NCBI GenBank assembly: GCA_947456965.1 | Contig: CANGTU010000013.1 | Span: forward strand, 1 to 64,000 | Direction of reading: 5' to 3' | DNA length: 64,000 nucleotides | Source of the DNA: Flavobacteriales bacterium | GTDB lineage: Bacteria > Bacteroidota > Bacteroidia > Flavobacteriales_D > Sanyastnellaceae | Shown here: in pieces, positions 1-12,587 of the stretch | How the letters are laid out: each line of letters begins with the position of its first letter | Numbering within the stretch: position 1 is the first letter of the stretch | Notes under the pieces: model-generated | Database searches by the model: none | Seen by the model: the letters and a program-made list of their open reading frames with translations, nothing else | Told to the model about the DNA's origin: nothing | Made by a program: the position numbers and the translations under genes

Positions 1-139
1 GCACTCCCCGACGCGCGAAGCGCTCCCCGACGTGCGAAGCACTCCCCGACGCGCGAAGCACTCCCCGACGCGCGAAGCGCTCCCCGACGTGCGAAGCACT
101 CCCCGACGTGCGAAGCACTCCCCGACGCGCGAAGCGCTC
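1..139. repeat. 19-bp tandem repeat array (minisatellite)
   Basis: Seven head-to-tail copies of a 19-bp unit (gcRctccccgacgYgcgaa) begin at 1, 20, 39, 58, 77, 96 and 115, followed by 6 nt of an eighth at 134-139. Copies vary only at unit position 3 (A/G) and position 14 (C/T). The array touches the left edge of the window, so its true length is unknown. A 19-nt unit is not a multiple of three, so it is unlikely to be a coding repeat. It ends 18 nt before the -7 element of asnS. Confidence 0.95.
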
Positions 140-157
140 TAAGACCTCAATCAATCA

Positions 158-165
158 TACTTTTG
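158..165 (+). promoter_or_regulatory. Putative -7 element (TACTTTTG) of asnS
   Basis: Exact match to the Bacteroidota -7 consensus TAnnTTTG, 17 nt before the asnS ATG. No TTG is seen at the expected -33 position, which would fall at about 134-137 in the last partial copy of the 19-bp repeat. Confidence 0.55.
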
Positions 166-182
166 CGCAAAATTTCCAGCTC

Positions 183-1616
183 ATGCCATCCCAATCGAGC
201 ATCATCAGCCTTTTTCAGGACAAGCCCATAGGGCAAAACGTGACTATCCGCGGCTGGGTGCGCACATTCCGCAATGACCAGTTCATCAGTGTCAATGATG
301 GCTCTACGATTCGCCAGCTGCAGATAGTCATCCGCCCCGAAGAATTGGACGAAGCCACCCACAAACGAATCCAGACGGGCACCTGCATCAGTGCTTCCGG
401 AATACTGGATAAGAGTCTTGGAAAAGGACAAGACATTGAACTTAACTGCAACAGGCTCGAAATACTCGGAGACTGCGACCCTCAGGAATATCCGATACAG
501 ATGAAGCGACACTCTTTGGAATTTCTGAGAGAAAAAGCTCACCTCAGGTTCCGCACCAACACATTCGCGGCTGTATTCCGCATCCGCCATCACTTGCAGT
601 TCGCCATTCACAAATACTTCAATGAAAACGGTTTCTTCAATCTGCATGCCCCCATCATCACCGGAAGTGATGCGGAAGGTGCCGGTGAAATGTTTCGTGT
701 AACTACGTTGGATGCCACCAATCCGCCTCTCGATGAGAATGGATTCGCAGACTTCCGCCAGGACTTTTTCGGTAAGCCTTCCAACCTTACGGTGAGCGGA
801 CAACTGGAGGCCGAGCTCGCTGCGTTGGCGCTGGGCAAGGTGTACACCTTCGGCCCAACCTTCCGGGCAGAAAACAGCAACACCAGCCGCCACCTTGCGG
901 AGTTCTGGATGATTGAACCCGAAGTGGCGTTCAATGATATCCATGACAACATGGATCTCGCGGAGGACTTTTTGAAATACTGTCTGCGCCACGCCCTCAC
1001 CTACTGCCGCGAAGACCTTGAGTTTCTGCAGGAACGTGAAATCAATGAGGATAAGCAGAAGCCTGCAGAAGAGCGCCAGACCAAACCCCTGATCGAGCGC
1101 CTTCAGTTTATTACAGAGCAATCATTCGAGCGCATCACGTATACCGAGGCAATCGACATACTCCTGAACTCAGCGCACTACAAGAAGAAGAAATTTAAGT
1201 TTCCGGTGGAATGGGGCATCGACCTTCAAAGTGAACATGAGCGCTATCTGGTTGAAAAGCACTTTGGAAAACCCGTCATCATCACCGGGTACCCCGCTGC
1301 AATCAAGGCCTTTTATATGCGCTTAAATGAAGACGGCAAGACAGTGGCCGCTATGGACATTCTCGTGCCGGGCATCGGGGAAATCATCGGGGGCAGTCAA
1401 CGGGAAGAACGCTATGATATGCTAAGGGCCAAATGCGCCCAATTCCATGTGGCCGAAGAGAGCATCTGGTGGTATCTCGAAACCCGCAAATTCGGCACAT
1501 GCGTGCATGCCGGATTTGGACTAGGATTCGAGCGACTTGTGATGTATGTGACCGGCATGACCAACATCCGGGATGTCATTCCGTTCCCACGCACACCGGG
1601 CAACGCAGAGTTCTGA
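183..1616 (+). CDS. asnS: Asparaginyl-tRNA synthetase
   Basis: Charges tRNA-Asn with asparagine in the cytoplasm. The 477-residue product has an N-terminal OB-fold anticodon-binding domain (about residues 15-115) and a class II catalytic core. Visible signatures are the [13 protein letters not shown] segment, motif 2 around [21 protein letters not shown] and motif 3 near the C-terminus ([12 protein letters not shown]), ending PRTPGNAEF as AsnS proteins do. The open frame extends back to 108 into the repeat array, but the ATG at 183 gives the usual family length and follows a -7 element. AsnS rather than AspS is supported by the overall length and the absence of the AspS insertion domain. Confidence 0.97.
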   Translation: MPSQSSIISLFQDKPIGQNVTIRGWVRTFRNDQFISVNDGSTIRQLQIVIRPEELDEATHKRIQTGTCISASGILDKSLGKGQDIELNCNRLEILGDCDPQEYPIQMKRHSLEFLREKAHLRFRTNTFAAVFRIRHHLQFAIHKYFNENGFFNLHAPIITGSDAEGAGEMFRVTTLDATNPPLDENGFADFRQDFFGKPSNLTVSGQLEAELAALALGKVYTFGPTFRAENSNTSRHLAEFWMIEPEVAFNDIHDNMDLAEDFLKYCLRHALTYCREDLEFLQEREINEDKQKPAEERQTKPLIERLQFITEQSFERITYTEAIDILLNSAHYKKKKFKFPVEWGIDLQSEHERYLVEKHFGKPVIITGYPAAIKAFYMRLNEDGKTVAAMDILVPGIGEIIGGSQREERYDMLRAKCAQFHVAEESIWWYLETRKFGTCVHAGFGLGFERLVMYVTGMTNIRDVIPFPRTPGNAEF

Positions 1617-1635
1617 ATCGAACCGTTTCTGTCTT

Positions 1636-2247
1636 CTATGACTCCTGCTGCACCAGGACATTCACCTGCAGCATGAATTCATTGTAGATGAACCAGTCTG
1701 CCTCAGAACCCACCTCTCCTTTCGCGCCATACTTGATACCGAACAGGGTGCGGTCGATGGTCAGCTGTGCAGATAAGCGTTTCATTTCTTGCTCCTCGAA
1801 GAGTTGCGCATCAAAACTCAGTGGCTGCTCCACATCCTTGATCTTCATTACCCCTTTCACAGCATAGCTGTTTTCACCGGATACCTTGACCTCCGTAATG
1901 GTAAAGGTAGCCTTCGGATATTTTGCCACATCGAAGAAATCCGGATCCTTCAGGTGATCTGCCAAACTGATATTATCTGCAGGATCTTCCATATCCGTAG
2001 CGGTCAGCGATGTCATGTCGGCCTCAAACATTCCACCGATCAGCTGGTCATTCTGAAACTCCAGTTTGGCCTGGCTGATATTGACCTTTCCCGCATGGGC
2101 GCCGCTAAGACTCTTGCCACTCCATCCAATCTCGCTTCGGCTGACATCCACCGGAGGAACTACCACCCGATAGCGGTTGTAGATGAAACGTCCAGCAACA
2201 AGAAGCACGGCAACGACTGCCAACGCGATTATGATTTTGCGTGTCAT
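1636..2247 (-). CDS. YceI-family protein, membrane-anchored
   Basis: A 203-residue protein with an N-terminal hydrophobic segment (about residues 4-22) acting as signal anchor, followed by a YceI-like lipocalin fold. Family features are the segment FDVAKYPKATFTI, the preceding LKDPDFF, and a C-terminal RTLFGIKYG region. YceI proteins bind isoprenoid-type lipids, and the periplasmic location fits. The frame is open back to 2466, but the ATG at 2247 places the hydrophobic segment at the N-terminus, so I take it as the start. It converges on asnS with a 19-bp gap. Its ligand and role cannot be told from sequence. Confidence 0.9.
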   Translation of the reverse strand: MTRKIIIALAVVAVLLVAGRFIYNRYRVVVPPVDVSRSEIGWSGKSLSGAHAGKVNISQAKLEFQNDQLIGGMFEADMTSLTATDMEDPADNISLADHLKDPDFFDVAKYPKATFTITEVKVSGENSYAVKGVMKIKDVEQPLSFDAQLFEEQEMKRLSAQLTIDRTLFGIKYGAKGEVGSEADWFIYNEFMLQVNVLVQQES

Positions 2248-2440
2248 GAGAATAAATTTTCGGCCGAAGGAAAGAATAATCTCAACCACCCTGTGAGTTA
2301 AAAAAAGATAAGACCATTCAGTGCGTGCTCTCACCCGAGTGACGGTTCGGTGCTCGTCCGGGGTATAAACCGTCCGCAGGGCAGCAGTAACGGCATCAAG
2401 AGGCACTGTTGCCTGATCGTAGTCATCGGTATGCCTCTCA

Positions 2441-2448
2441 TATATTTG
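2441..2448 (+). promoter_or_regulatory. Putative -7 element (TATATTTG) directly before a start codon
   Basis: Exact TAnnTTTG match ending 4 nt before the ATG at 2453. In this promoter class transcription starts a few bases after the element, so the mRNA is probably leaderless. No TTG lies 18-21 nt upstream. Confidence 0.55.
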
Positions 2449-2452
2449 TTTG

Positions 2453-3910
2453 ATGAGGCAGATCATTTTATTCCTTTTTATCTCGCTAGCTGGTCAGCAG
2501 GCCTCGCGGGCCCAGTACGATTTCACGTCCGTTACCCAGCTTCTTACCGATAGTCTCGGAGTCATTGGCCAGGCCGGCCAGAATCTCGGATTCATGATTG
2601 TCGAGGGAGACATCGTCATCTACAAGGAATATTTCGGAAGCTGGGATGATAACACCTACCAGCCTATAGCCTCGGGATCGAAACTGCCTTCCATGGCCTT
2701 AATCATGAACTTAATTGATGAGGGAATCCTCTCACCGGAGCAGGTTGTGCAGGACATCCTGCCCAGCTTCAATGGCAAGCCTGAGATGATCCTGCATCAG
2801 CTTATGAGTCATACCTCCGGCCTGCCTGGCAATTCCGCGTTTATCGCCAATAATGAACTGAGTTTACAACAGGCTGCAGACAGCATTGGATTGGTCACTC
2901 CCATGACCATGTTTGATCCGGGAACGGCCTTTCAGTACGGCGGTGTGAGTATGCATGCAGCGGGCAGAATGGCCGAAGTGACGTCAGGATTAAGTTGGGA
3001 CGCGCTCTTTCAGCAACGAATAGGCGATCCGCTTGGCCTGACGCAAACGGATTACATCGGCCTGGGCGCAACGACGAACTACCGCATTGCAGGAGGTATG
3101 GGGACAACTATGCCCGAGTTTGCCAGGATTCTCGTTATGCTCCTGCAATACGGACGTTACGAGGACATTCAAGTCATTGACTCATTGACCGTCATGATGA
3201 TGATGGAGGACCAGACCGGCGGCTTGCCTCTTGAAGGAACGCCTTATGCCAACGATCCTGTCCGGCAGGATTGGCGCTACGGCTATGGCGGTTGGATCGA
3301 GCAAGAACTGAATGGCCGAACCACCCAGTTCGGAAGTCAGGGCGCTTTTGGTTTTACACCCTGGATTGACCGCTGCCGGAATATCGCCTGCGTATTCTTC
3401 ACCCGTCGGACCCTGGGGATCATTCAACCAACCCAAACAGCACTCCGTGCGCTGGTGGAGGAAATCATTCCTGTAAAACTGGATGCGCCGGAAATAACGC
3501 TCATTGGTGACCAGTTGCAGTCCAATTATCCCTCTGGCAATCAGTGGTTCTTCAATGGAAATGCAATACCCGGGGCCACCGCAGCGGTGTATACTCCCAA
3601 CCAAAATGGCGTGTACTCGGTCATGCATATATCCGTCGAAGGCTGTGAGGTTAGCTCTGACAATTTCACCTTCACTGGCGTGGGCATTGCAGAAACCGCG
3701 GAACTCCCGGGATTATCCATCTTTCCCAACCCGGCTTGCACCTCGATCGATGTGTTCTGCCCGGATGGCTATCGTATTTACACTCCCGAAGGGCGACTCA
3801 TTCGGCAAGATGACTCATTCACCACACGTATTAATATTTCAGATTTACCTCAGGGGCTCTATTTCCTGAAGGCATCGGGACTGACAGCGGAGTTCGTAAA
3901 ACAGGATTGA
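2453..3910 (+). CDS. Secreted serine hydrolase (class C beta-lactamase-like) with T9SS sorting domain
   Basis: A 485-residue exported protein. A signal peptide (about 1-20, ending SRAQ) leads into a beta-lactamase/DD-peptidase fold with the SxxK nucleophile motif S74-G-S-K77 and the family motif HTSGLPG. The usual YxN is represented by a Y-G-G variant (FQYGGVSMH). After about residue 345 come a beta-sandwich linker and a C-terminal type A T9SS sorting domain (about 405-485; FPNPACTSIDV, then LPQGLYFLKA). It is probably exported across the outer membrane and attached or released there. Substrate unknown: family members include esterases, D-aminopeptidases and DD-carboxypeptidases. An in-frame TTG at 2450 directly precedes the chosen ATG. 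Confidence 0.9.
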   Translation: MRQIILFLFISLAGQQASRAQYDFTSVTQLLTDSLGVIGQAGQNLGFMIVEGDIVIYKEYFGSWDDNTYQPIASGSKLPSMALIMNLIDEGILSPEQVVQDILPSFNGKPEMILHQLMSHTSGLPGNSAFIANNELSLQQAADSIGLVTPMTMFDPGTAFQYGGVSMHAAGRMAEVTSGLSWDALFQQRIGDPLGLTQTDYIGLGATTNYRIAGGMGTTMPEFARILVMLLQYGRYEDIQVIDSLTVMMMMEDQTGGLPLEGTPYANDPVRQDWRYGYGGWIEQELNGRTTQFGSQGAFGFTPWIDRCRNIACVFFTRRTLGIIQPTQTALRALVEEIIPVKLDAPEITLIGDQLQSNYPSGNQWFFNGNAIPGATAAVYTPNQNGVYSVMHISVEGCEVSSDNFTFTGVGIAETAELPGLSIFPNPACTSIDVFCPDGYRIYTPEGRLIRQDDSFTTRINISDLPQGLYFLKASGLTAEFVKQD

Positions 3911-3954
3911 CCGGGCTTTACTCAACCCTCGGTCTTTGTGCCACCCAAGAGGCA

Positions 3955-3992
3955 GAAAAAAAAGAAGGCAGCCCATCCGGACTGCCTTTTTG
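3955..3992. terminator. Bidirectional rho-independent terminator
   Basis: Stem aaggcag (3965-3971) / ctgcctt (3982-3988) with a 10-nt loop, an A-run on the left and T-run on the right. It sits between the convergent serine hydrolase and katG genes and can serve both. Confidence 0.8.
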
Positions 3993-4010
3993 AGTTATTG
4001 CTCTTACCGA

Positions 4011-7448
<3,438 letters not shown>

Positions 7449-7461
7449 CGACCATTTACCC

Positions 7462-8730
7462 ATGCGCCCTGTGCTCCTCTTTCTGGCCTTTGCGCCGCTC
7501 GTCATTCGGGCAGAAAATCGCATTGCCTTCCGGGATATCCCCTTTGATTCGCTGCTGCGAGCAGCAGCACGGGAAAAGAAGGCCGTCTTCCTCTACTTCC
7601 ATTTCACCGGCTGCGGCGCGTGCCTGCAGATGGAGAAAACGGCAATGGCCGATTCCTCGGTAGCTGTATGGTGGAATGAGCACTTCATCAGCTTTGAAGT
7701 CAATACCCTAACCGATGAAGGGCGGAAGATCAATGCCGCTTATGGCGTTGAGATGCATCCCACTTTCCTTTTCCTTGATCCAGATGGACGGGAATTGCAC
7801 AAGATTACAGGTGTATTCAGCCCACAGAATTTCCTGCTTCAAGGTCAGCAAGCATTGTCTTCCTCCAATACCCTGTGGGCCATGCGAGCGCGATATGAAG
7901 CCGGCGAGCGCGACCCCGACTTTCTTTACACCTATTGCTATATGCTGCGTGATGCCTGGCAGCTCACCAGTGACGTGGTGAATGCCTATCTGGCTCAACT
8001 GAGTCCGCAGCAGCTGGACGAAGAGCGCAATATTCGCTTCATCTACGAATTCTGCCTGCATCACTATAAAGTCTTGATACCCTACGGCAGCCCGGCCTTC
8101 ACGCACCTGATACAGCATCAGGATCGCTATGTCCGATTCTTCCCGGCCGATCAGGTTGACACGCGTATCGTATGGATCCTGAGCACGGCCACCTGGAATG
8201 CGATCGAGGCTCAGGACCGGGAGCGCTTCGATGAATTGTTACGCGCTCTGGAACCCTATGACAAGGGGGGGCCCCATTCCTTCAGGGAAATGGACAACCG
8301 CATCACGGGCATGACCTCCTCTCGCCACCTGGTGGCCGGAGCGCGCATGGAATTCTTCGACCGTTCATCCGATCGCGAAGCTTACCTGAGAGCGCGCAAG
8401 GACTACCTGCGCCTGATACGCAAAGATGCCTCCGAATTGAACACCTATGCCTGGGGAACCTTCGAGCGCAGTGAAGATCCTGAGAAACTGAAGATGGCTC
8501 TGAAGTGCGCCCACCGGGCAGTGCGGCTCGAGTATGCATATGCACATCTCGACACTCAGGCCTGGCTGCTGTACGCTACGGGCGACTTCAAGGGAGCGAT
8601 CCGTCAGGGGTATAAGGCCATCGAACAGGCGAAGAAGGAAAACCAGGACTATTCTGAAACCGAGAAGCTCTTGCGGATGGCCCGCGAGAAATACGGAAAA
8701 AACTGGAGTCCATCTAACTGTTGGTGCTGA
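7462..8730 (+). CDS. Exported thioredoxin-fold protein
   Basis: A 422-residue protein with a short signal peptide (about 1-17) followed at once by a thioredoxin-like domain of the DUF255/thioredoxin_7 type, with redox motif C51-G-A-C54 in FTGCGACLQMEK and the cis-Pro loop at GVEMHPTFLFLDPDG. The remaining 270 residues are alpha-helical, without recognised motifs, and may be a substrate-binding helical array. Probably a periplasmic disulfide reductase or chaperone. It is the second gene of a two-gene unit with the methyltransferase. Confidence 0.85.
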   Translation: MRPVLLFLAFAPLVIRAENRIAFRDIPFDSLLRAAAREKKAVFLYFHFTGCGACLQMEKTAMADSSVAVWWNEHFISFEVNTLTDEGRKINAAYGVEMHPTFLFLDPDGRELHKITGVFSPQNFLLQGQQALSSSNTLWAMRARYEAGERDPDFLYTYCYMLRDAWQLTSDVVNAYLAQLSPQQLDEERNIRFIYEFCLHHYKVLIPYGSPAFTHLIQHQDRYVRFFPADQVDTRIVWILSTATWNAIEAQDRERFDELLRALEPYDKGGPHSFREMDNRITGMTSSRHLVAGARMEFFDRSSDREAYLRARKDYLRLIRKDASELNTYAWGTFERSEDPEKLKMALKCAHRAVRLEYAYAHLDTQAWLLYATGDFKGAIRQGYKAIEQAKKENQDYSETEKLLRMAREKYGKNWSPSNCWC

Positions 8731-8907
8731 ATCGCGTCCAATCTGGCGCAGGTCAGAAGACGTTGAAGCCGGATTATACAGTCGGAACAGATATCCGCCC
8801 TCACGATCAGGGTTGAACGGATGGCAGTGTCCAATTCGAAGAAAAGAGAATTCCCGGCTGCGCGCTGCATTCCATATCATAAAATAGCCCCTCCCGCTGA
8901 CCGGGCA

Positions 8908-8915
8908 TATCTTTG
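8908..8915 (+). promoter_or_regulatory. Putative -7 element (TATCTTTG) of rpoN
   Basis: Exact TAnnTTTG match ending 6 nt before the rpoN ATG at 8922, implying a leader of only a few nucleotides. No TTG is visible 18-21 nt upstream. Confidence 0.55.
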
Positions 8916-8921
8916 CCCGAT

Positions 8922-10382
8922 ATGCTTAAGCAATTCCTTCAGCAGAAACTCCAGCAAAAGCTTTCTCCTCAGCAGATTCAGCTGATGAAGATGCTTCAGA
9001 TTCCCACTATGGAGCTGGAGCAGCGCATCAAGGAGGAGATGGAGGTGAACCCTGCCCTGGAGGAAGGTCAGGATGAAAGTGCGGAAGATGCGGAGAAAGA
9101 CGAATTCAGCAACGAGGAAGCAGAAAAGCCGGAGAACGACAATGACCAGGATATCGATCTCAGCGACTATTTCGACGCAGACGACACACCTGATTATAAG
9201 CTATACGCGAATAATAACGGCCCTGATCAGGAAGAGCGAGAAACTCCCATAGGAGCGGGTAAGTCATTTCACGACCTCCTCTATGCTCAACTCGGGCTGG
9301 CCGACTTGGAACCCGATCAGGCAGTACTGGCAGAGTACCTGATCGGCAATCTCGATGAGAATGGATACTTGAGACGCGAACTTCCGGCCATTGTCAATGA
9401 CCTCGCTTTCAACCTGAACATCAGTACCAACGCCCATGAACTCGAGGAAGTCCTTCGAGCCATTCAGGAATTTGACCCACCCGGGGTAGCGGCCCGGGAT
9501 CTGCGCGAATGCCTGCTGATTCAGATTCGCAGAAGCGAAGACAAGGGCCCTCACATTGTCCTGGCCGCTCAGGTCATCACGAAGTACTTTGAAGAATTCA
9601 CGCGCAAGCACTATGAGAAGATTGCCCGGCGCATGGATCTGACTGAAGAAGAACTCAAACCTGCTATCGATTTCATCCTGCACCTGAATCCCAAACCAGG
9701 CAATAGCATGATGGAGTCAGCGCGTACCGTGCAGCATGTGATTCCAGATTTCCTTCTCATCGTGGAAAACGACGAGTTGAAACTCAGTCTCAACAGCCGC
9801 AATGCCCCGGAACTGAGGGTATCCCGTGAATACCGGGAAATGCTGGAACACTTTGCCAAGACCAAATCGAAAGATGCTAAGGAAAAAGAGACATTGGTCT
9901 TTGTGAAGCAAAAGATCGACAGTGCCCGGTGGTTCATTGATGCGATCAACCAGCGGAATGAGACCTTGCTGTATTGCATGCAAGCCATCGTGGATTACCA
10001 GCGTGAATTCTTTCTTTCCGGAGATGAGACTAAGCTTCGCCCGATGATCCTGAAAGACATTGCAGATATGGTCAGCATGGACATCTCTACCATCAGCCGG
10101 GTGGCAAACAGCAAATACGTTCAGACACCTTACGGCACCTATCTGCTGAAGTTCTTCTTTTCGGAAAGCTTGTCCACGGATGAAGGGGAGGAAGTTTCAT
10201 CCCGCGAGGTCAAGAAGATCCTAAAGGATGCTATTGAAGGTGAAAACAAGCGCAGGCCTCTGACTGATGATCGCCTTGCCAAGTTGCTCAACGACAAGGG
10301 CTACAACATTGCCAGGCGCACCGTAGCCAAGTACCGCGAGCAGTTGAACATCCCTGTTGCCCGGCTGCGCAAGGAACTATGA
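8922..10382 (+). CDS. rpoN: RNA polymerase sigma-54 factor
   Basis: A 486-residue sigma-54. Region I (about 1-45) has the Gln/Leu-rich activator-interacting segment (LQQKLQQKLSPQQIQLMKML). An acidic region II follows, then the core-binding domain and the C-terminal DNA-binding domain with the diagnostic RpoN box ARRTVAKYRE close to the end. It directs transcription from -24/-12 promoters and needs AAA+ activators; none is encoded in this window. A TTG at 8915 extends the frame, but the ATG at 8922 gives the normal N-terminus. The stop overlaps the next start in ATGA (10379-10382). Confidence 0.97.
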   Translation: MLKQFLQQKLQQKLSPQQIQLMKMLQIPTMELEQRIKEEMEVNPALEEGQDESAEDAEKDEFSNEEAEKPENDNDQDIDLSDYFDADDTPDYKLYANNNGPDQEERETPIGAGKSFHDLLYAQLGLADLEPDQAVLAEYLIGNLDENGYLRRELPAIVNDLAFNLNISTNAHELEEVLRAIQEFDPPGVAARDLRECLLIQIRRSEDKGPHIVLAAQVITKYFEEFTRKHYEKIARRMDLTEEELKPAIDFILHLNPKPGNSMMESARTVQHVIPDFLLIVENDELKLSLNSRNAPELRVSREYREMLEHFAKTKSKDAKEKETLVFVKQKIDSARWFIDAINQRNETLLYCMQAIVDYQREFFLSGDETKLRPMILKDIADMVSMDISTISRVANSKYVQTPYGTYLLKFFFSESLSTDEGEEVSSREVKKILKDAIEGENKRRPLTDDRLAKLLNDKGYNIARRTVAKYREQLNIPVARLRKEL

Positions 10383-10993
10383 CCCCGGTGGAACGTCTCG
10401 CCCGTATCTCGTCCATCATTTTTCACCCTCTGTGGATGCCGTTGTTGATCTACGTCATCGTGCGGGTGCTGGACCCGTTTTACATCACGGGCACACCGAT
10501 GGATTATTTCATCCTGCTGCTACTGTTTATCAATACCGTTGCCCCAGCTGCCAGCATCCTGATCATGATGCGCTTCGGCATGGTGTCGGATATGCAGTTG
10601 TACCAGCGCAGTGAGCGCGTCGCCCCTTACCTGCTCGTGATCTTCTATTATGGAGTATCCTGGTGGGTGCTTTGGTGGAAGGATCCGGGCTTTCCTGATT
10701 TTGTATTCCGCTTCTTCGGAGGAGTGATTCTATCGCTGGTATCAGCGCTTATCATCAATATACGCTGGAAGATCAGCATGCACATGATTGCTCAAGGAGG
10801 AGTGCTGGGATCCTTGCTTGCGATCCATCCGCTTATGTCCGACAGCATGAACCTTGCGATACTTCTGGCGATACTGGCGGGCGGTCTGGTTGGTGCTTCC
10901 CGCCTTCTCCTCGGTGCGCACAGCCACTCGCAGGTATACGCAGGCTATGTATTGGGGATAGTCATTAACTGGGGGCTGTCGGTCCTACCCTGA
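10379..10993 (+). CDS. Integral membrane protein, PAP2-like
   Basis: A 204-residue protein with about five or six transmembrane segments. The C-terminal half resembles the PAP2 superfamily: SRLLLGAHSHSQVYAGYVLG matches the SRxxxxxHxxxD-type last motif, but the SGH motif is replaced (HMIAQGG) and the final Asp is missing, so catalysis is doubtful. It is translationally coupled to rpoN (4-nt overlap). I recall the rpoN/PAP2-like pair as frequent in Bacteroidota, which supports a real gene. It overlaps the convergent galE by 9 bp. Confidence 0.75.
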   Translation: MTPVERLARISSIIFHPLWMPLLIYVIVRVLDPFYITGTPMDYFILLLLFINTVAPAASILIMMRFGMVSDMQLYQRSERVAPYLLVIFYYGVSWWVLWWKDPGFPDFVFRFFGGVILSLVSALIINIRWKISMHMIAQGGVLGSLLAIHPLMSDSMNLAILLAILAGGLVGASRLLLGAHSHSQVYAGYVLGIVINWGLSVLP

Positions 10994-12010
10994 GTGCGAT
11001 TCAGAAATCAGCCTCACCTGCCAGTTCCACGCATCGCGCAGCGCATCGGAAAGGGTGCGGGTCGTTTTCCACCTCAGTTCCTGACTAGCGAGAGCTACAT
11101 CGGCCCAGATCTGTTCCACATCACCGGGGCGCCGGTCACCGATCCTGTAGGAGACCTTCACGCCTGTCACATCCGTGAAGGTCTTGATCACATCCAGCAC
11201 CGAATGGCCGAGGCCCTGACCCAGATTGAAGATTGCGCAACCCGGATTGCCAGACCGGATATAGCCCAGCGCAGCCACGTGAGCCTCGGCGAGATCCATG
11301 ACGTGGATATAATCCCGGATGCAGGAGCCATCGGACGTACCGTAATCATTACCGAATACCACCAACTCCGACCGCACTCCTGCAGCTACCTGAGTCAGGA
11401 AAGGCACCAGATTGCCTGGCACTCCGTAGGGCAATTCACCGATGAGCCCAGACTCGTGCGCACCTACCGGGTTGAAGTATCGGAGAAGCGCGCATCGAAA
11501 ATCCGGATGAGCCGCGCAGAAGTCTGTGATGATATCCTCGCCCATTTGCTTAGTTCGTCCATAGGGCGCGTTGGCTGGAAGGCGAGGAGTTTGCTCGGTC
11601 ACCGGATTCTGCTTGGGCTGACCGTACACCGTGCATGAGCTGGAAAATACCAGATCATGACAGCCATGCACCTCCATGCAGGCCAGCAGATGGATCAGCG
11701 AAAGCAGGTTATTGTGATAGTAGCGGAGCGGTTCGGCCACGGATTCGGCCACGGCCTTGTAAGCGGCAAAGTGGATGACGCCATCCGGGCGTTCCCGACG
11801 GAATACGTCGTCCAGTGCCTCCCGATCCGTGCAATTCACACGGTAAAGGGTCACGTCACGTCCCAGAATCTCCCGGAGCCCTTTCAGGACACGTTCATCC
11901 GTGTTGGAAAAATTATCGAGGATGACCGGCTCGTAGCCCGAACCCGCCAGACGGATTATCGTATGAGCACCGATATAGCCGGCACCGCCGGTAACAAGGA
12001 TCTTTTTCAT
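10985..12010 (-). CDS. galE: UDP-glucose 4-epimerase
   Basis: Interconverts UDP-glucose and UDP-galactose for the Leloir pathway and surface glycans. The 341-residue product is an extended short-chain dehydrogenase: NAD motif GGAGYIG near residue 8, then the catalytic YGRTK (YxxxK) motif, with the preceding Ser in SSSCTVYG. The frame is open to 12046, but MKKILVTGG at 12010 is the expected N-terminus. It stands alone between rpoN/PAP2 and the Hpt gene. Confidence 0.95.
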   Translation of the reverse strand: MKKILVTGGAGYIGAHTIIRLAGSGYEPVILDNFSNTDERVLKGLREILGRDVTLYRVNCTDREALDDVFRRERPDGVIHFAAYKAVAESVAEPLRYYHNNLLSLIHLLACMEVHGCHDLVFSSSCTVYGQPKQNPVTEQTPRLPANAPYGRTKQMGEDIITDFCAAHPDFRCALLRYFNPVGAHESGLIGELPYGVPGNLVPFLTQVAAGVRSELVVFGNDYGTSDGSCIRDYIHVMDLAEAHVAALGYIRSGNPGCAIFNLGQGLGHSVLDVIKTFTDVTGVKVSYRIGDRRPGDVEQIWADVALASQELRWKTTRTLSDALRDAWNWQVRLISESHSG

Positions 12011-12124
12011 CTGCAAGCCAGGTTCAGCGATGGCTAAGAAACACAAAAAAAACTGAGAAAATGTGTAACCCTGTCAATTCCCCTTCCGTTAAAATAGAAG
12101 CCAGACTGACCTAACCTAAATGCT

Positions 12125-12490
12125 ATGAATCTCGAAGCTACCCAAGTTCGGTACGACCTTTCTTATCTGAACCAGATATTCCAGGGCAACCGGGAGATGA
12201 TTAACAACATCATCCAGTTGTTCCTGCAACAAGTTCCCCAGTACATCCACGAGATGGAGGAATGTGTCCGGCGCAACGAACCGCTTTCACTCCATCCTCT
12301 CGCCCACAAAGCCAAGAGCTCTGTCTCCATGCTCGGAATCAAGGTGATGGAAGATGATATCCTCCAGATTGAGCAGGACAGCAAGCACCTCCGCAACCTC
12401 GATAACCTCCCGCATCTGGTATATCGGGTCAAGGAGAATTGCCAAATGGTTTACATCGAGTTACAAGAACAATTGCAGCGCTCGGCCTGA
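12125..12490 (+). CDS. Orphan histidine phosphotransfer (Hpt) domain protein
   Basis: A 121-residue single-domain protein. The motif LHPLAHKAKSSVSMLG carries the likely phospho-accepting His61, set in an all-helical four-helix-bundle pattern. Hpt proteins relay phosphate between hybrid kinases and response regulators in the cytoplasm. No hybrid kinase or receiver gene is adjacent, so its partners must lie elsewhere. It is followed by a terminator, so it is probably monocistronic. Confidence 0.85.
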   Translation: MNLEATQVRYDLSYLNQIFQGNREMINNIIQLFLQQVPQYIHEMEECVRRNEPLSLHPLAHKAKSSVSMLGIKVMEDDILQIEQDSKHLRNLDNLPHLVYRVKENCQMVYIELQEQLQRSA

Positions 12491-12520
12491 AGCAGGAGCG
12501 CTAACGTCATAGGGTGGAGG

Positions 12521-12566
12521 GCCGCCTCTCGGGTCTGGGATTCGTCCCGCCGGAGGCGGTTTTTCT
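12521..12566 (+). terminator. Rho-independent terminator after the Hpt gene
   Basis: Stem ccgcctc (12522-12528) / gaggcgg (12553-12559) encloses a smaller ggga/tccc hairpin and is followed by a T-run. It is only about 15 bp before the -7-like element of the next gene. Confidence 0.65.
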
Positions 12567-12587
12567 TTGTTCGTACTTTCGCGAACC

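Noticed and set aside
1-139. Possible CRISPR array from the tandem repeats
   Set aside because: Units are directly adjacent with no spacers and only 19 bp long, so it is a minisatellite.
147-1121. 324-codon ORF on the minus strand
   Set aside because: Antisense to asnS; Cys- and Val-rich shadow sequence with no family likeness.
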